Below, one piece after another: positions 7,609 to 18,815 of a stretch of 47,448 bases of DNA; position 1 is the first letter of the stretch, and every line of letters begins with the position of its first letter. The notes beneath the pieces are model-generated. The model saw only the letters and a list, made by a program, of their open reading frames with translations. It did not search any database and was not told where the DNA came from. The stretch lies in NCBI RefSeq assembly GCF_003501885.1, contig NZ_QWFA01000044.1:1-47448 (forward strand). The letters run 5' to 3'. The stretch comes from Streptomyces globisporus (lineage in GTDB: Bacteria; Actinomycetota; Actinomycetes; Streptomycetales; Streptomycetaceae). The position numbers and the translations under genes are program-made.

Positions 7609-9153
7609 CTACGGGTGCTCGATGCCGTCCTCCAGCTTCTGGCCCCGCAGCAGGAACCAGGCGGCGACGGCGGCCGCCAGCAGGACCGCCGCGCCGACGC
7701 CCGCGGCCGACCGGAGTCCGTCGACGAACGCCTCCTGGGCCGCCGAGACCAGCGGCCCCGCCTGGGCGGCGGGCAGCGCCGCGGCCGATTCGACCGCCCC
7801 GCCCAGCGACTCGTGGGCGGCCGCCTCGACGTCGGCGGGGACGCCGGCCGGGGTCGGAAAGCCCCGGTAGACACCGGTGACGATGGAGCCGAGCAGGGCG
7901 ATCCCGAGGGCGGCCCCGAGCTCGTACGCGGTCTCGGAGACGGCGGACGCGGAGCCCGCCTGCTCCGTCGGGACACTGGAGAGGATCACGTCGGCGGTGA
8001 CGGTGAAGGAGAAGCCCGCGCCGACGCCGACGACCAGCAGCATGGCGCCGAGCAGCGGATAGTCGGTGTGCTGGTCGAGCAGGGTCACACTGCCCAGGGC
8101 GAGACCGACCGCGGCCAGGCCGCCCGAGACGACGGAGCGGACCGAGAAGCGGCGGGCGGCGAATCCGGCCAGCAGACCGGCGGTCACCGCGCCGATCGCG
8201 GCGGGCAGTTCGGCGAGCCCGGCCTCCAGCGGTCCGCGGCCCTGCACCAGTTGCAGGAACTGGGAGAGGAAGAAGACCAGGCCCGACAGGCCGAGGATGG
8301 TCAGCAGGTCGGCGAGGACCGCGCCGGAGAAGCCCCGGTGGTGGAAGAGACGCATGTCCAGCAGGGGTGCGGGCAGCCGCAGTTGCCTGCGGACGAACCA
8401 GATCAGCGCGGCGACGCCGACGACGGCGGCCACCGCCGAGTCCCAGCCCACTCCGTGCGAGGCCGTCTCCTTGATGGCGTACACGACACCGATCATGCCG
8501 ACCAGGGAGAGCCCGACGCTGAGCATGTCCCACGGGCCGGGGGCCGGGTTCTTGGACTCGGGGATCAGCTTGATGCCGACGACCACGAGGACGGCCATCA
8601 CGGGCAGGTTGATGAGGAAGACCGAGCCCCACCAGAAGTGCTCCAGCAGGAATCCGCCGACGACCGGGCCGACCGCCGCGCCCGCCGAGGCCATGGCGCC
8701 CCAGATCCCGATGGCGAGGCTGCGCTCACGCGGGTCGTGGAAGAGGTTGCGGATCAGGGCGAGCGTGGACGGCATCAGAGTGGCGCCCGCGACACCGAGG
8801 AGCGCCCGGGCCACGATCATCATCTCGGGCGTGGTCGCGTACGCGTTGAGCACGGAGACCGCGCCGAACGCCACGGCGCCGATCAGCAGCAGCTTCTTGC
8901 GGCCGATGCGGTCGCCGAGGCTGCCCATCGAGACGAGCAGGCCGGCGATGACGAAGGAGTAGACGTCACCGATCCAGAGCAGCTGGGTCCCGGTGGGCTC
9001 CAGGTCCTCGCTGAGGAACGGGGTGGCGAGACCGAGGACGGTGGCGTCCACGGCCACCAGCAGCACGGCGAGGACGAGGACGGCGAGCGCGATCCACCGC
9101 CCAGGACGGCGTACCGCGTCCGTGGTGTCCGGGTTCTTCTCGGTGCTGATCAT
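7609..9153 (-). CDS. Drug-efflux MFS transporter, DHA2 type
   Basis: 514 residues with about 14 hydrophobic segments, the topology of the QacA/SmvA-like DHA2 family of proton-coupled exporters. Motif A is seen as GSLGDRIGRKKLLLIG near residue 80, and the N-terminal half carries the conserved LLWIGDVYSFVIAGLLVSMGS stretch. The ATG overlaps the TGA of the upstream TetR gene by four bases, so regulator and exporter form one coupled operon. The operator upstream of the TetR gene therefore probably controls both. The exported compound is unknown. Confidence 0.9.
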   Translation of the reverse strand: MISTEKNPDTTDAVRRPGRWIALAVLVLAVLLVAVDATVLGLATPFLSEDLEPTGTQLLWIGDVYSFVIAGLLVSMGSLGDRIGRKKLLLIGAVAFGAVSVLNAYATTPEMMIVARALLGVAGATLMPSTLALIRNLFHDPRERSLAIGIWGAMASAGAAVGPVVGGFLLEHFWWGSVFLINLPVMAVLVVVGIKLIPESKNPAPGPWDMLSVGLSLVGMIGVVYAIKETASHGVGWDSAVAAVVGVAALIWFVRRQLRLPAPLLDMRLFHHRGFSGAVLADLLTILGLSGLVFFLSQFLQLVQGRGPLEAGLAELPAAIGAVTAGLLAGFAARRFSVRSVVSGGLAAVGLALGSVTLLDQHTDYPLLGAMLLVVGVGAGFSFTVTADVILSSVPTEQAGSASAVSETAYELGAALGIALLGSIVTGVYRGFPTPAGVPADVEAAAHESLGGAVESAAALPAAQAGPLVSAAQEAFVDGLRSAAGVGAAVLLAAAVAAWFLLRGQKLEDGIEHP

Positions 9154-9701
9154 TGCTCCACGCTCCGGCGTGCTCCGCCGAGCAGCAGCTCGACGATCAT
9201 GTACTGGAAATCCTGTGCGGCGACCCGGCCCGCCTGGATGGACCAGGCTCCGGTGCCGACGAGGCCGTAGAGGGCCTCGGTCAGCCAGGCGGGGGTGAGG
9301 TCGATACGGAGCTCGCCGCGTTCCTGGCCGCGGCGGAAGTAGGCGGAGACCCGGGCGTCGGCCCGGCTCCAGCCCTCGTTGACCTCGTCACCCTCGAAGA
9401 GCTGGTTCTCGTTGACGAGGAAGGACATCAGCCCGGCGCTGGGCTCGACGGCCGCGATGAGACGGCGCAGCCCCTCCTCCGAGGTGCCCTCGTCGAGCCG
9501 GGCGGCGTCCAGGGCCGCCTCGAACTCCTGGAGGCCGAGGTTCTCCAGCGCCTTCACCAGGGCGTCGCGCCCGGCGAAGTGGCGGTGGAGGGTGGCCCGG
9601 CCGATACCCGCCGCCTTGGCGACCTCGTCCATGGTGGCGGTCGATTTACGGGTCAGCAGGGCGGCGGCGCTGCGCAGCACCTGCTCACGGTCGAATGTCA
9701 T
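9150..9701 (-). CDS. TetR/AcrR-family repressor of the adjacent exporter
   Basis: 183 residues. The N-terminal helix-turn-helix spans about residues 20-45 (ATMDEVAKAAGIGRATLHRHFAGRDAL), followed by a larger helical ligand-binding domain. The start was set at 9701 because TATGGT (a TAnnnT -10) ends six bases before this ATG, so the mRNA is probably leaderless; an in-frame ATG at 9719 would fall on the operator side of that -10. The gene overlaps the MFS gene by four bases. The simplest model is autoregulation, with induction by a substrate of the pump. Confidence 0.9.
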   Translation of the reverse strand: MTFDREQVLRSAAALLTRKSTATMDEVAKAAGIGRATLHRHFAGRDALVKALENLGLQEFEAALDAARLDEGTSEEGLRRLIAAVEPSAGLMSFLVNENQLFEGDEVNEGWSRADARVSAYFRRGQERGELRIDLTPAWLTEALYGLVGTGAWSIQAGRVAAQDFQYMIVELLLGGARRSVEQ

Positions 9702-9719
9702 GAGACGACCATAACCCAT

Positions 9720-9739
9720 GTGAGACAATTTCGTCTCAC
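9720..9739 (-). promoter_or_regulatory. TetR operator overlapping the -35 region
   Basis: GTGAGAC, six bases and GTCTCAC form a perfect 7-bp dyad, 20 bp in all. It sits 18 bases upstream of the TetR start and covers the place of the -35, with the -10 TATGGT at 9708-9713. A further half-site-like GAGACGA lies at 9702-9708. Position and symmetry make it the likely binding site of the repressor encoded next to it. Confidence 0.8.
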
Positions 9740-9866
9740 CGAAGAGTGTGCGGACTCACAGCGGGGCAGCGGGGCAGCGAGGGGCCGGGGAACGGACCCG
9801 GCAGGCGGAAACAAAAAAGCGGCCGGAGGAAGAACCTCTCCTGGCCACTCTCAACTTATAGCGCAT

Positions 9867-9891
9867 GGGGGGTCTTGCCGCAAGGCCCCCC
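9867..9891 (+). promoter_or_regulatory. Rifamycin-associated element (RAE)-like inverted repeat
   Basis: GGGGGG, T, CTTGC, C, GCAAG, G, CCCCCC form an almost perfect dyad centred on 9879, 77 bases before helR. The inner 19 bp (9870-9888) have the G-run/CTTGC/GCAAG/C-run layout that I remember for the RAE, the element that makes rifamycin-inactivating and helR genes of actinomycetes rifamycin-inducible. A possible -10 (TTATAG) lies just upstream at 9856-9861. The match to RAE is from memory, not from an alignment. Confidence 0.75.
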
Positions 9892-9967
9892 GAATGCCGC
9901 AGAATCGTCCGCCGTAGCCGGGACGGGGGCGCCGCCCCCGTAAGCACCGCAGATCGGAACTGACGAC

Positions 9968-12133
9968 GTGACACCTCTGACCACCAGCGCGTTCGACCTC
10001 CCCGACCGGCTCTCCCCCAAGGCCGACCCGGCGTTGATCGCCGACGACGAACAGCACTTCGCGGCCATCGCCCGCTGCCTGGAGCAGTCGATCGCCGAGC
10101 TGACCGACCGGCTCGCGGCCGAGCGCCGGGCGCCCGGCGGGGCGAGCCGGGCCGCGATGGACCGGGACGTGGAGATCCACCGGCTGACCGCCCGGCTGCG
10201 CACCCTGCGCCGGTTCGGGCTCGACCTGTGCCTCGGGCGCATGGTCCCCGCGGACGGCTCCGGGCCGCTGTACGTGGGGCGGCTCGGCCTGACCGACAGC
10301 ACGGGCCGCCGGCTGCTGGTCGACTGGCGCTCCCCCGCCGCCGAGCCGTTCTTCGGGGCCACTCACGGCGACCCGATGGGCCTGGTGAGCCGCCGCCGCT
10401 ACCGGTGGACCGGCGGCCGGGTCGGCGACTACTGGGACGAGGTGTTCGCCCCGGAGGGACTGGCCGGGCATGCCGCGCTGGACGACCGGTCCGCGTTCAT
10501 CGCCAGTCTGGGCTCCACCCGGTCATCCCGGATGCGCGATGTGCTGGGCACCATCCAGGCCGACCAGGACGCCGTCATCCGGGCGGGTTCCCGGGGCGCG
10601 CTCGTCGTCGACGGCGGGCCCGGCACGGGGAAGACCGTCGTCGCGCTGCACCGGTCCGCGTATCTGCTGTACGCCGATCCGCGCCTGGGCCACCGTCGCG
10701 GGGGCGTGCTGTTCGTCGGGCCCAACGAGCCCTATCTCGGGTACGTCGCCGATGTCCTGCCGAGCCTCGGGGAGGAGGGGGTGCAGACGTGCACCCTGCG
10801 GGACCTGGTCGCCGAGGGTGCGGCGGCGGGGCCCGAGAGCGATCCGGAGGTGGCCCGGCTGAAGGCGTCGGCGGAGCTGGTGCAGGCGGTCGAGCCGGCC
10901 GTCCGGTTCTACGAGGAGCCGCCCTCCGAGGGCGTACGGGTGGAGACGCACTGGTCGGACATCTGGCTGAGCGCCGCCGACTGGGCCTCGGCGTTCGGGG
11001 CGCCGGATCCGGGCACGCCGCACAACGAGGCGCGCGACCAGGTCTGGGAGGAGCTGCTCACGATCCTGGTGGACAAGCACGACGGCGACGCCCCGGCGGA
11101 GCAACTGCGCGCCTCGCTGCGGCAGAACCGGGAGCTCTTCGCCCTCTTCGACCGCGCCTGGCCGCTGATCGAGCCGGCCGACCTGGTCGCCGACCTCTGG
11201 TCCGTACCCGCCTATCTGCGCAAGTGCGCCCCCTGGCTGACCGCCGAGGAGGTCCGGCGGCTGCGGCGGTCAAACGCGCAGGCCTGGACGGAGTCCGACC
11301 TGCCGATCCTGGACGCGGCACGGCTGCGGCTCGGCGATCCGGAGGCGTCCCGGCGCCGGCGCCGCCACGAGGCGGCGGCCGCCGCCGAGCGGGAGCAGAT
11401 GGACCGGGTCGTCGAGAGCCTGCTCGCCGACGAGACGCTGGCCGACGCGGACACGGACGGCGAGGGGGCGCTCGTGATGCTGCGCGGGGAGGACCTGCGG
11501 GAGTCCCTGGCCACCGCCGACCGGCCGAGCGGGGTGGAACCGGACCTGCTGGCCGGGCCGTTCGCGCACATCGTCGTGGACGAGGCCCAGGAACTGACCG
11601 ACGCCCAGTGGCAGATGCTGATCCGGCGCTGCCCGTCCCGGAGCTTCACGGTCGTCGGGGACCGGGCGCAGGCCCGGAACGGGTTCCCCGAGACGTGGCG
11701 GGAGCGTCTTGAGCGGGTCGGTCTCGACCGGATCACCCTGGCCTCGCTGACCGTCAACTACCGCACGCCGGAGGAGATCATGGCGGAGGCGGCACCGGTG
11801 GTCCGGGACGCGCTCCCGGACGCCAATGTGCCGGTCTCCGTTCGCAGCAGCGGCATCCCGGTCGCCCACGGCTGCGTCGACGACCTGGACACCGTCGTCG
11901 CCGACTGGCTCGCCGCGCACGAGGACGGGACCGCCTGTGTCATCGGCGCCCCGGACTTCCGGGCGACGGCCCGGGTGCGGTCGCTGACCCCGGAGCTGTC
12001 GAAGGGCCTGGAGTTCGACCTGGTCGTGCTCGTCGACCCGGAAACGTTCGGCGCCGGCGTCCGGGGGGCGGTGGACCGCTATGTGGCGATGACCCGGGCG
12101 ACCCGGGAACTCGTGATCCTCACGAGTCCCTGA
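9968..12133 (+). CDS. helR: RNA polymerase-recycling helicase-like ATPase HelR
   Basis: 721-residue UvrD/Rep-fold ATPase of the HelD class. The N-terminus (about residues 15-80) is a charged coiled coil, the arm that enters the polymerase secondary channel. Walker A is GGPGTGKT (216-223); Walker B/DEAQ is HIVVDEAQELTD; motif III-VI equivalents include TVVGDRAQ, VNYRTPEEI and YVAMTRATREL. In Streptomyces, HelR displaces rifamycin from RNA polymerase and frees stalled enzyme. The family assignment over generic HelD rests on length and on the RAE-like repeat upstream. The start is GTG with a poor ribosome binding site. Confidence 0.82.
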   Translation: MTPLTTSAFDLPDRLSPKADPALIADDEQHFAAIARCLEQSIAELTDRLAAERRAPGGASRAAMDRDVEIHRLTARLRTLRRFGLDLCLGRMVPADGSGPLYVGRLGLTDSTGRRLLVDWRSPAAEPFFGATHGDPMGLVSRRRYRWTGGRVGDYWDEVFAPEGLAGHAALDDRSAFIASLGSTRSSRMRDVLGTIQADQDAVIRAGSRGALVVDGGPGTGKTVVALHRSAYLLYADPRLGHRRGGVLFVGPNEPYLGYVADVLPSLGEEGVQTCTLRDLVAEGAAAGPESDPEVARLKASAELVQAVEPAVRFYEEPPSEGVRVETHWSDIWLSAADWASAFGAPDPGTPHNEARDQVWEELLTILVDKHDGDAPAEQLRASLRQNRELFALFDRAWPLIEPADLVADLWSVPAYLRKCAPWLTAEEVRRLRRSNAQAWTESDLPILDAARLRLGDPEASRRRRRHEAAAAAEREQMDRVVESLLADETLADADTDGEGALVMLRGEDLRESLATADRPSGVEPDLLAGPFAHIVVDEAQELTDAQWQMLIRRCPSRSFTVVGDRAQARNGFPETWRERLERVGLDRITLASLTVNYRTPEEIMAEAAPVVRDALPDANVPVSVRSSGIPVAHGCVDDLDTVVADWLAAHEDGTACVIGAPDFRATARVRSLTPELSKGLEFDLVVLVDPETFGAGVRGAVDRYVAMTRATRELVILTSP

Positions 12134-12163
12134 GGCCGTCCGGGCGGGCGCTGCGGGCAGGCT

Positions 12164-13135
12164 TCAGTGCCAGGGCAGCCCGGCCCGGTGCCGCCAGTAC
12201 GCCTCCGGCTCCTCGACCAGGGCGTCGAGGCTCGCCCGCTGCTCGTCGTCCAGATCGACGACGGCGGCGTGCAGATTGCCGGAGAGCTGGGCAGCCGTGG
12301 CGGCGCCGGAGAGCACGACGCCCGCCCAGGGCTGGTGCAGGACGAGCGCCAGGGCCACCGCGTCGCCGCCCACCCCCGCGTCGGCGGCGATCTCCTGGAA
12401 CACGGCGGGGGCCTCGTCCCCGGCGAGCCGCCCGTTGGCCATGCCCTCCTTGACGATCACGGTGAGCCCGGCGTCATGGGCCTCGGCGAGCGCGGGCGCG
12501 GCCGAGGTCTCCAGGGCGTTGTAGGTGGCCTGGACCGTACGGAAGAGGGGTTCGCCGTCGACCGTGACGGCGAGGGCGGCCCGGATCGCGTCGGCCTGGG
12601 CCGGCCCGCTGGTGGAAAGGCCGACGGTGACGCCGTCGGCGGCCAGGGCGGCGAGCCGGTCGAGCAGTTCCTTGTCGGTGAGCGCCGGGCTGTCCGGGGT
12701 GACGGAGTGGACCTGGTAGAGGCTGAGCCGGCCACCGAGGAGTTCGCGGGTCTCGGCGTACTGGCGCTCGAAGGTGGCGAGGCTGTGGTCCTTGACCTCG
12801 TGGTCCTCGGCCTCGACGCTCCAGTCGGCGGTGTAGGTGTAGCCCCACTTGCTGCCGACGACCAGGTCGGTGAACGAGGGCCGGGCGTCCAGCCACTCGG
12901 CGAGGAACTCCTCGGCGCGGCCGTAGGAGCGGGCGGTGTCGACGTACCGGACGCCCTGCGCGTAAGCCGCGTCCAGGAGTTCATGGGTGCGGGCGCGCAG
13001 GGCGTCGGGGTCGCGGTCGGCGGGCAGGTCGCGGTCCCGGTGGAGGTTGATGTAGCCGGGCCTCCCCACGGCGGCCAGGCCGAGTCCGATGTGGGCGGTC
13101 GGGGTCGTCGCGGCGGCCAGGGCGGCGAAGGGCAT
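12164..13135 (-). CDS. Aldo/keto reductase
   Basis: 323 residues forming a TIM barrel of the AKR superfamily (NADPH-dependent carbonyl reduction). Early residues GVRYVDTARSYGRAEEFLAEWL hold the catalytic Asp and Tyr of the tetrad; VGSKWGY gives the Lys and YQVHS the His-containing strand. The start at 13135 follows GAGGAG at good distance; the open frame upstream runs antisense through argH and is not coding. The physiological substrate is unknown. It is convergent with helR, with only 30 bases between them, and it precedes nothing in operon order. Confidence 0.87.
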   Translation of the reverse strand: MPFAALAAATTPTAHIGLGLAAVGRPGYINLHRDRDLPADRDPDALRARTHELLDAAYAQGVRYVDTARSYGRAEEFLAEWLDARPSFTDLVVGSKWGYTYTADWSVEAEDHEVKDHSLATFERQYAETRELLGGRLSLYQVHSVTPDSPALTDKELLDRLAALAADGVTVGLSTSGPAQADAIRAALAVTVDGEPLFRTVQATYNALETSAAPALAEAHDAGLTVIVKEGMANGRLAGDEAPAVFQEIAADAGVGGDAVALALVLHQPWAGVVLSGAATAAQLSGNLHAAVVDLDDEQRASLDALVEEPEAYWRHRAGLPWH

Positions 13136-13236
13136 CGCGGGCTCCTCGGGGTCGGTTTCGGTTACTCCTACCCCGGTGAACGTAGCTCGCGACACCCTCC
13201 GTGGACCTCTCACGACACCGCCACCACCTGCTGCCC

Positions 13237-15974
<2,738 letters not shown>

Positions 15975-15982
15975 GGGTTTCT

Positions 15983-16039
15983 CCTTACGGTGCAATCACT
16001 GATGGGTATAACTATGCGGCCCTCCGTATTGTTTGTCAA
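15983..16039 (-). promoter_or_regulatory. argG promoter with ARG boxes
   Basis: On the minus strand TTGACA (16034-16039), 17 bases and CATAGT (16011-16016) form a good housekeeping promoter. An AT-rich 18-mer at 16004-16021 covers the -10 and resembles the ARG box at the argC promoter (shared core ATrACTATrCG). A second TTGCA-containing candidate box is centred 21 bp nearer the gene (15983-16000). ArgR binding here is inferred by comparison with the argC site. Confidence 0.68.
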
Positions 16040-16149
16040 AGCGGCAGGTCAGAGGGGTGCCGTTGGCCGTATGGCGGGGAAATACCGGCGCTTCCGGTCC
16101 GGAATGCCTCTAGCATCGAGGGCCGGCACGGGATTCGGGGAGGGCCGCG

Positions 16150-17430
16150 GTGGACGGCAGGGGCGGGGAGACCACGCGAGCCGTGGTGCGGGTGTGGGAG
16201 GGTGCCGCACCGGCCGAGGTGTTCGACGTCGTGCCGGCCGAGGACTGGCTGGCGTTCGACGCCGACGTACGGGAGCTCCACGATCGCCCGTGGCTGCGGT
16301 CCCGACCTGCCGAGGAGCCGGAACGGCCGGTCCCGACGCTGCTGGACCGGTTGCGTGGACGTACGGGTTCGAGGGCCGCTCCCCCGGCCTCGCCGCCGCC
16401 ACCGCCGCCCGCCATCGCGCTGTGCCACCCGGACGGGCGGGTCCGGGAGGCGGCCCTGGAAGCGGTTCGCACCGCCCCCGAGCTGCGGCCGCTTCTGGTG
16501 GTGCGGTGCGCGGACTGGGTCTCTCCGGTACGCGAACGGGCCCGGGCGCTGCTCGCCGAACTGCCCGGCGACGCGCTGTTCCCGCTGGCCGAGCTGATCC
16601 TGCGGCTGTCGCGACGGGAGCGGGGCGACGTCGCCCGCGCTCTGCTGGAGGACGCGCTGCGCGAGGCACCGGCGGCCGAGGTGCTGGCTTTGACCGGCCA
16701 CCCGGACCGGGCGACGTACAGACTCGCGTACCGGATCGCGGTGGAGCGCGGGCTGCTGACCCCGATGGAGCTGGCCGCCACGGCGGCGACCTGCGGTGAC
16801 GTCACGCTCCAGGACCTCTGCGCGGAGGCCGCCGTGAAGCCGGGCGCGGCTCCGGGGCCGGACGCCGCCGCCGTACTGGACCGGCTGCTGACGGCCCGCG
16901 CTCCCCGGGTGCGGGCGGCCGGGGTGACAGCCTTGCGGCGGGCCGGGCGGCACGGTGACGCGGAGCCGTTCCTCGTCGACCGCTCGGGCGTCGTACGGGC
17001 CTGCGCGCGCTATGTGCTGCGGCAGGGCGGCGTCGACCCGCTCCCCGTCTACCGGGCTCTGTGCGCGGATCCGGTCGCGCACCCGGCCGCCGCCGCCGGG
17101 CTCGGCGAGTGCGGCGACCGCGCGACGGACGCGGGGACGCTGTGGGCCCTCCTCGGACACCCGCGGCCCTCGGTGCGGGTGCACACGATCAGCGGGCTGC
17201 GCGCGCTGGACGTGGTGGAACGCGAGCGGCTGACGCCGTTGCTGGACGACCCGAGCCCGGCCGTGGTGCGGGCGGCGACCCGGGCCCTGCTGCCGGACGC
17301 CGCCGGGATTCCGGAGCACCTGCTGCGCGAGCGGAGTACGCCGGAGAGGCCGCGCGCGGTACGGGTGGCGGTGGACCGGCTGCTGCGCGCGGCGGGGCTC
17401 CAGAGACGCCCGGCCCCCAGGTACCGGTGA
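16150..17430 (+). CDS. HEAT-repeat protein
   Basis: 426 residues, cytoplasmic, with no signal peptide. From about residue 90 onward it is built of alpha-helical HEAT/ARM-like repeats (for example HPDGRVREAALEAVRTAPEL, RAPRVRAAGVTALRRAGRHG and HPRPSVRVHTISGLRAL). The first 90 residues are non-repetitive, with a VRVWEGAAPAEVFDVVPAEDWLAFDADVRELHD stretch. HEAT solenoids bind proteins or act as scaffolds, but no partner is evident. The GTG start follows GGGGAGGG. It is one of four HEAT-type genes in the window and interrupts the two arginine operons. Confidence 0.82.
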   Translation: MDGRGGETTRAVVRVWEGAAPAEVFDVVPAEDWLAFDADVRELHDRPWLRSRPAEEPERPVPTLLDRLRGRTGSRAAPPASPPPPPPAIALCHPDGRVREAALEAVRTAPELRPLLVVRCADWVSPVRERARALLAELPGDALFPLAELILRLSRRERGDVARALLEDALREAPAAEVLALTGHPDRATYRLAYRIAVERGLLTPMELAATAATCGDVTLQDLCAEAAVKPGAAPGPDAAAVLDRLLTARAPRVRAAGVTALRRAGRHGDAEPFLVDRSGVVRACARYVLRQGGVDPLPVYRALCADPVAHPAAAAGLGECGDRATDAGTLWALLGHPRPSVRVHTISGLRALDVVERERLTPLLDDPSPAVVRAATRALLPDAAGIPEHLLRERSTPERPRAVRVAVDRLLRAAGLQRRPAPRYR

Positions 17431-17538
17431 CGCCCCGCCCGGGGCGCGCCGCCGGGGACGTACGTCGGCGGCGGTCCGCTGGGCCGTACGGAGCAGGTCC
17501 GGTGGGGCGCCGTCCGCGGCCGCCGTACGTTCCGGAGC

Positions 17539-18243
17539 ATGCGCAGATCACTGGTGACCGCCGCCGTTCTCCTCGCCCTGGCCGGCTCCCTCGGGGCCGC
17601 CCCCGCCTCCGACGTACCGCCCCTGCCGGGCCGGCTGGCGGACACCGGGGGTGGTACGCAGCTGATCACGGCCGAGGCCCCCGACACCGGCTCGACCACC
17701 GGCACGGTGACCTGGTGGGAGCGGCGCGGGGGCCGGTGGGCGGAGGCGGGGTCCGCGCCCGCGCGGTTCGGGGCGAACGGGCTGGCCGAGGGGACGACCC
17801 GGGAGCAGGGCACCAGCACCACGCCGACGGGACTGTACGACCTGCCGTACGCCTTCGGCATCGAGGACGCCCCGGCGGGGACGACGTATCCGTACCGGAA
17901 GGTGAACGACGACTCCTGGTGGTGCCAGGACAACGGCTCGGTCGCGTACAACCGCTGGGTGGAACCGCGGCCCTCCCACTGCCGGGCGGCGGAGGCCGAG
18001 CACCTCATCTCCTACGGCACGCAGTACGCGCGGGCGCTGGTGATCGGCTTCAACTACGAGCAGCCGGTCCGCAACCGGGGCGCGGGGATCTTCCTGCATG
18101 TGAACGGGCGCGGGGCGACGGCGGGTTGTGTGTCCGTACCCGCCGACGCCATGGCCAAGATCCTGGCCTGGGCGAAGCCGGAGCGGCGGCCGCACATCGC
18201 GGTCGGGACCTCGTCGGGCCCGACCGCGATCACGCGCTACTGA
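17539..18243 (+). CDS. Secreted L,D-transpeptidase-like (YkuD) protein
   Basis: 234 residues with a Sec signal peptide (MRRSLVTAAVLLALAGSLGAAPA) and no lipobox. The C-terminal half has the YkuD core: IFLHVNGRGATAGCVSVP, giving the conserved His and the catalytic Cys of the GC motif. Such enzymes cross-link peptidoglycan 3-3 or attach proteins to it. The Ser/Thr-H-G-C motif is altered to T-A-G-C, and the middle carries two more cysteines (CQD and HCR) that might pair. The activity should be treated as probable only. It is convergent with argR, ten bases apart. Confidence 0.8.
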   Translation: MRRSLVTAAVLLALAGSLGAAPASDVPPLPGRLADTGGGTQLITAEAPDTGSTTGTVTWWERRGGRWAEAGSAPARFGANGLAEGTTREQGTSTTPTGLYDLPYAFGIEDAPAGTTYPYRKVNDDSWWCQDNGSVAYNRWVEPRPSHCRAAEAEHLISYGTQYARALVIGFNYEQPVRNRGAGIFLHVNGRGATAGCVSVPADAMAKILAWAKPERRPHIAVGTSSGPTAITRY

Positions 18244-18253
18244 ACGGGGCGGC

Positions 18254-18790
18254 TCAGCGGTCGTTCTGAGCGAGCCTCAGCAGATGGTCGGCGAGCGCCT
18301 GACCGCCGTTCGCGTCGCGGCTGATGAGCATCAGCGTGTCGTCACCCGCGATGGTGCCGAGGATGTCGTGCAGTTCGGCCTGGTCGATGGCCGAGGCGAG
18401 GAACTGGGCGGCGCCCGGCGGCGTACGGAGCACCACCAGGTTGGCCGATGCCTCGGCCGAGATGAGCAGTTCGGCCGAGAGCCGGCGCATCCGCTCCTCC
18501 TTGGCCGAGCCGCCCAGCGGGGCCTGCGGGGTGCGGAATCCGCCCTCGCTCGGCACCGCGTAGATCAGCTCGCCGCCGGTGTTGCGGATCTTCACCGCGC
18601 CCAGCTCGTCGAGGTCGCGGGAGAGCGTCGCCTGGGTGACGCTCAGCCCGTCGTCGGCGAGGAGCTTGGCCAGCTGGCTCTGCGAGCGGACCGGCTGCCG
18701 GTTCAGGATGTCCACGATCCGGCGGTGGCGGGCGGTGCGGGTCTGCGGCACGGACGGCCCGCCGTGCTCGGATTCCTGCGCCTCGGTCAT
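18254..18790 (-). CDS. argR: Arginine repressor ArgR
   Basis: 178 residues. The N-terminal winged helix has the family [19 protein letters not shown] recognition segment (about residues 50-70), and the C-terminal hexamerisation and arginine-binding domain has the [15 protein letters not shown] motif. It represses arginine genes by binding ARG boxes when arginine-loaded. The start was set at MTEAQ, since the longer frame would run back into argD. It lies 25 bases after argD as the last gene of argCJBDR, so the operon contains its own repressor. ARG boxes are seen before argC and argG. Confidence 0.95.
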   Translation of the reverse strand: MTEAQESEHGGPSVPQTRTARHRRIVDILNRQPVRSQSQLAKLLADDGLSVTQATLSRDLDELGAVKIRNTGGELIYAVPSEGGFRTPQAPLGGSAKEERMRRLSAELLISAEASANLVVLRTPPGAAQFLASAIDQAELHDILGTIAGDDTLMLISRDANGGQALADHLLRLAQNDR

Positions 18791-18815
18791 CGTCGTCGCC
18801 TCATTCTCCGGAGGG

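Noticed and set aside
10228..11712. 494-codon frame inside helR
   Set aside because: It is an alternative frame of the helR gene rich in Arg/Gly/Pro, while the helR frame has Walker and helicase motifs.
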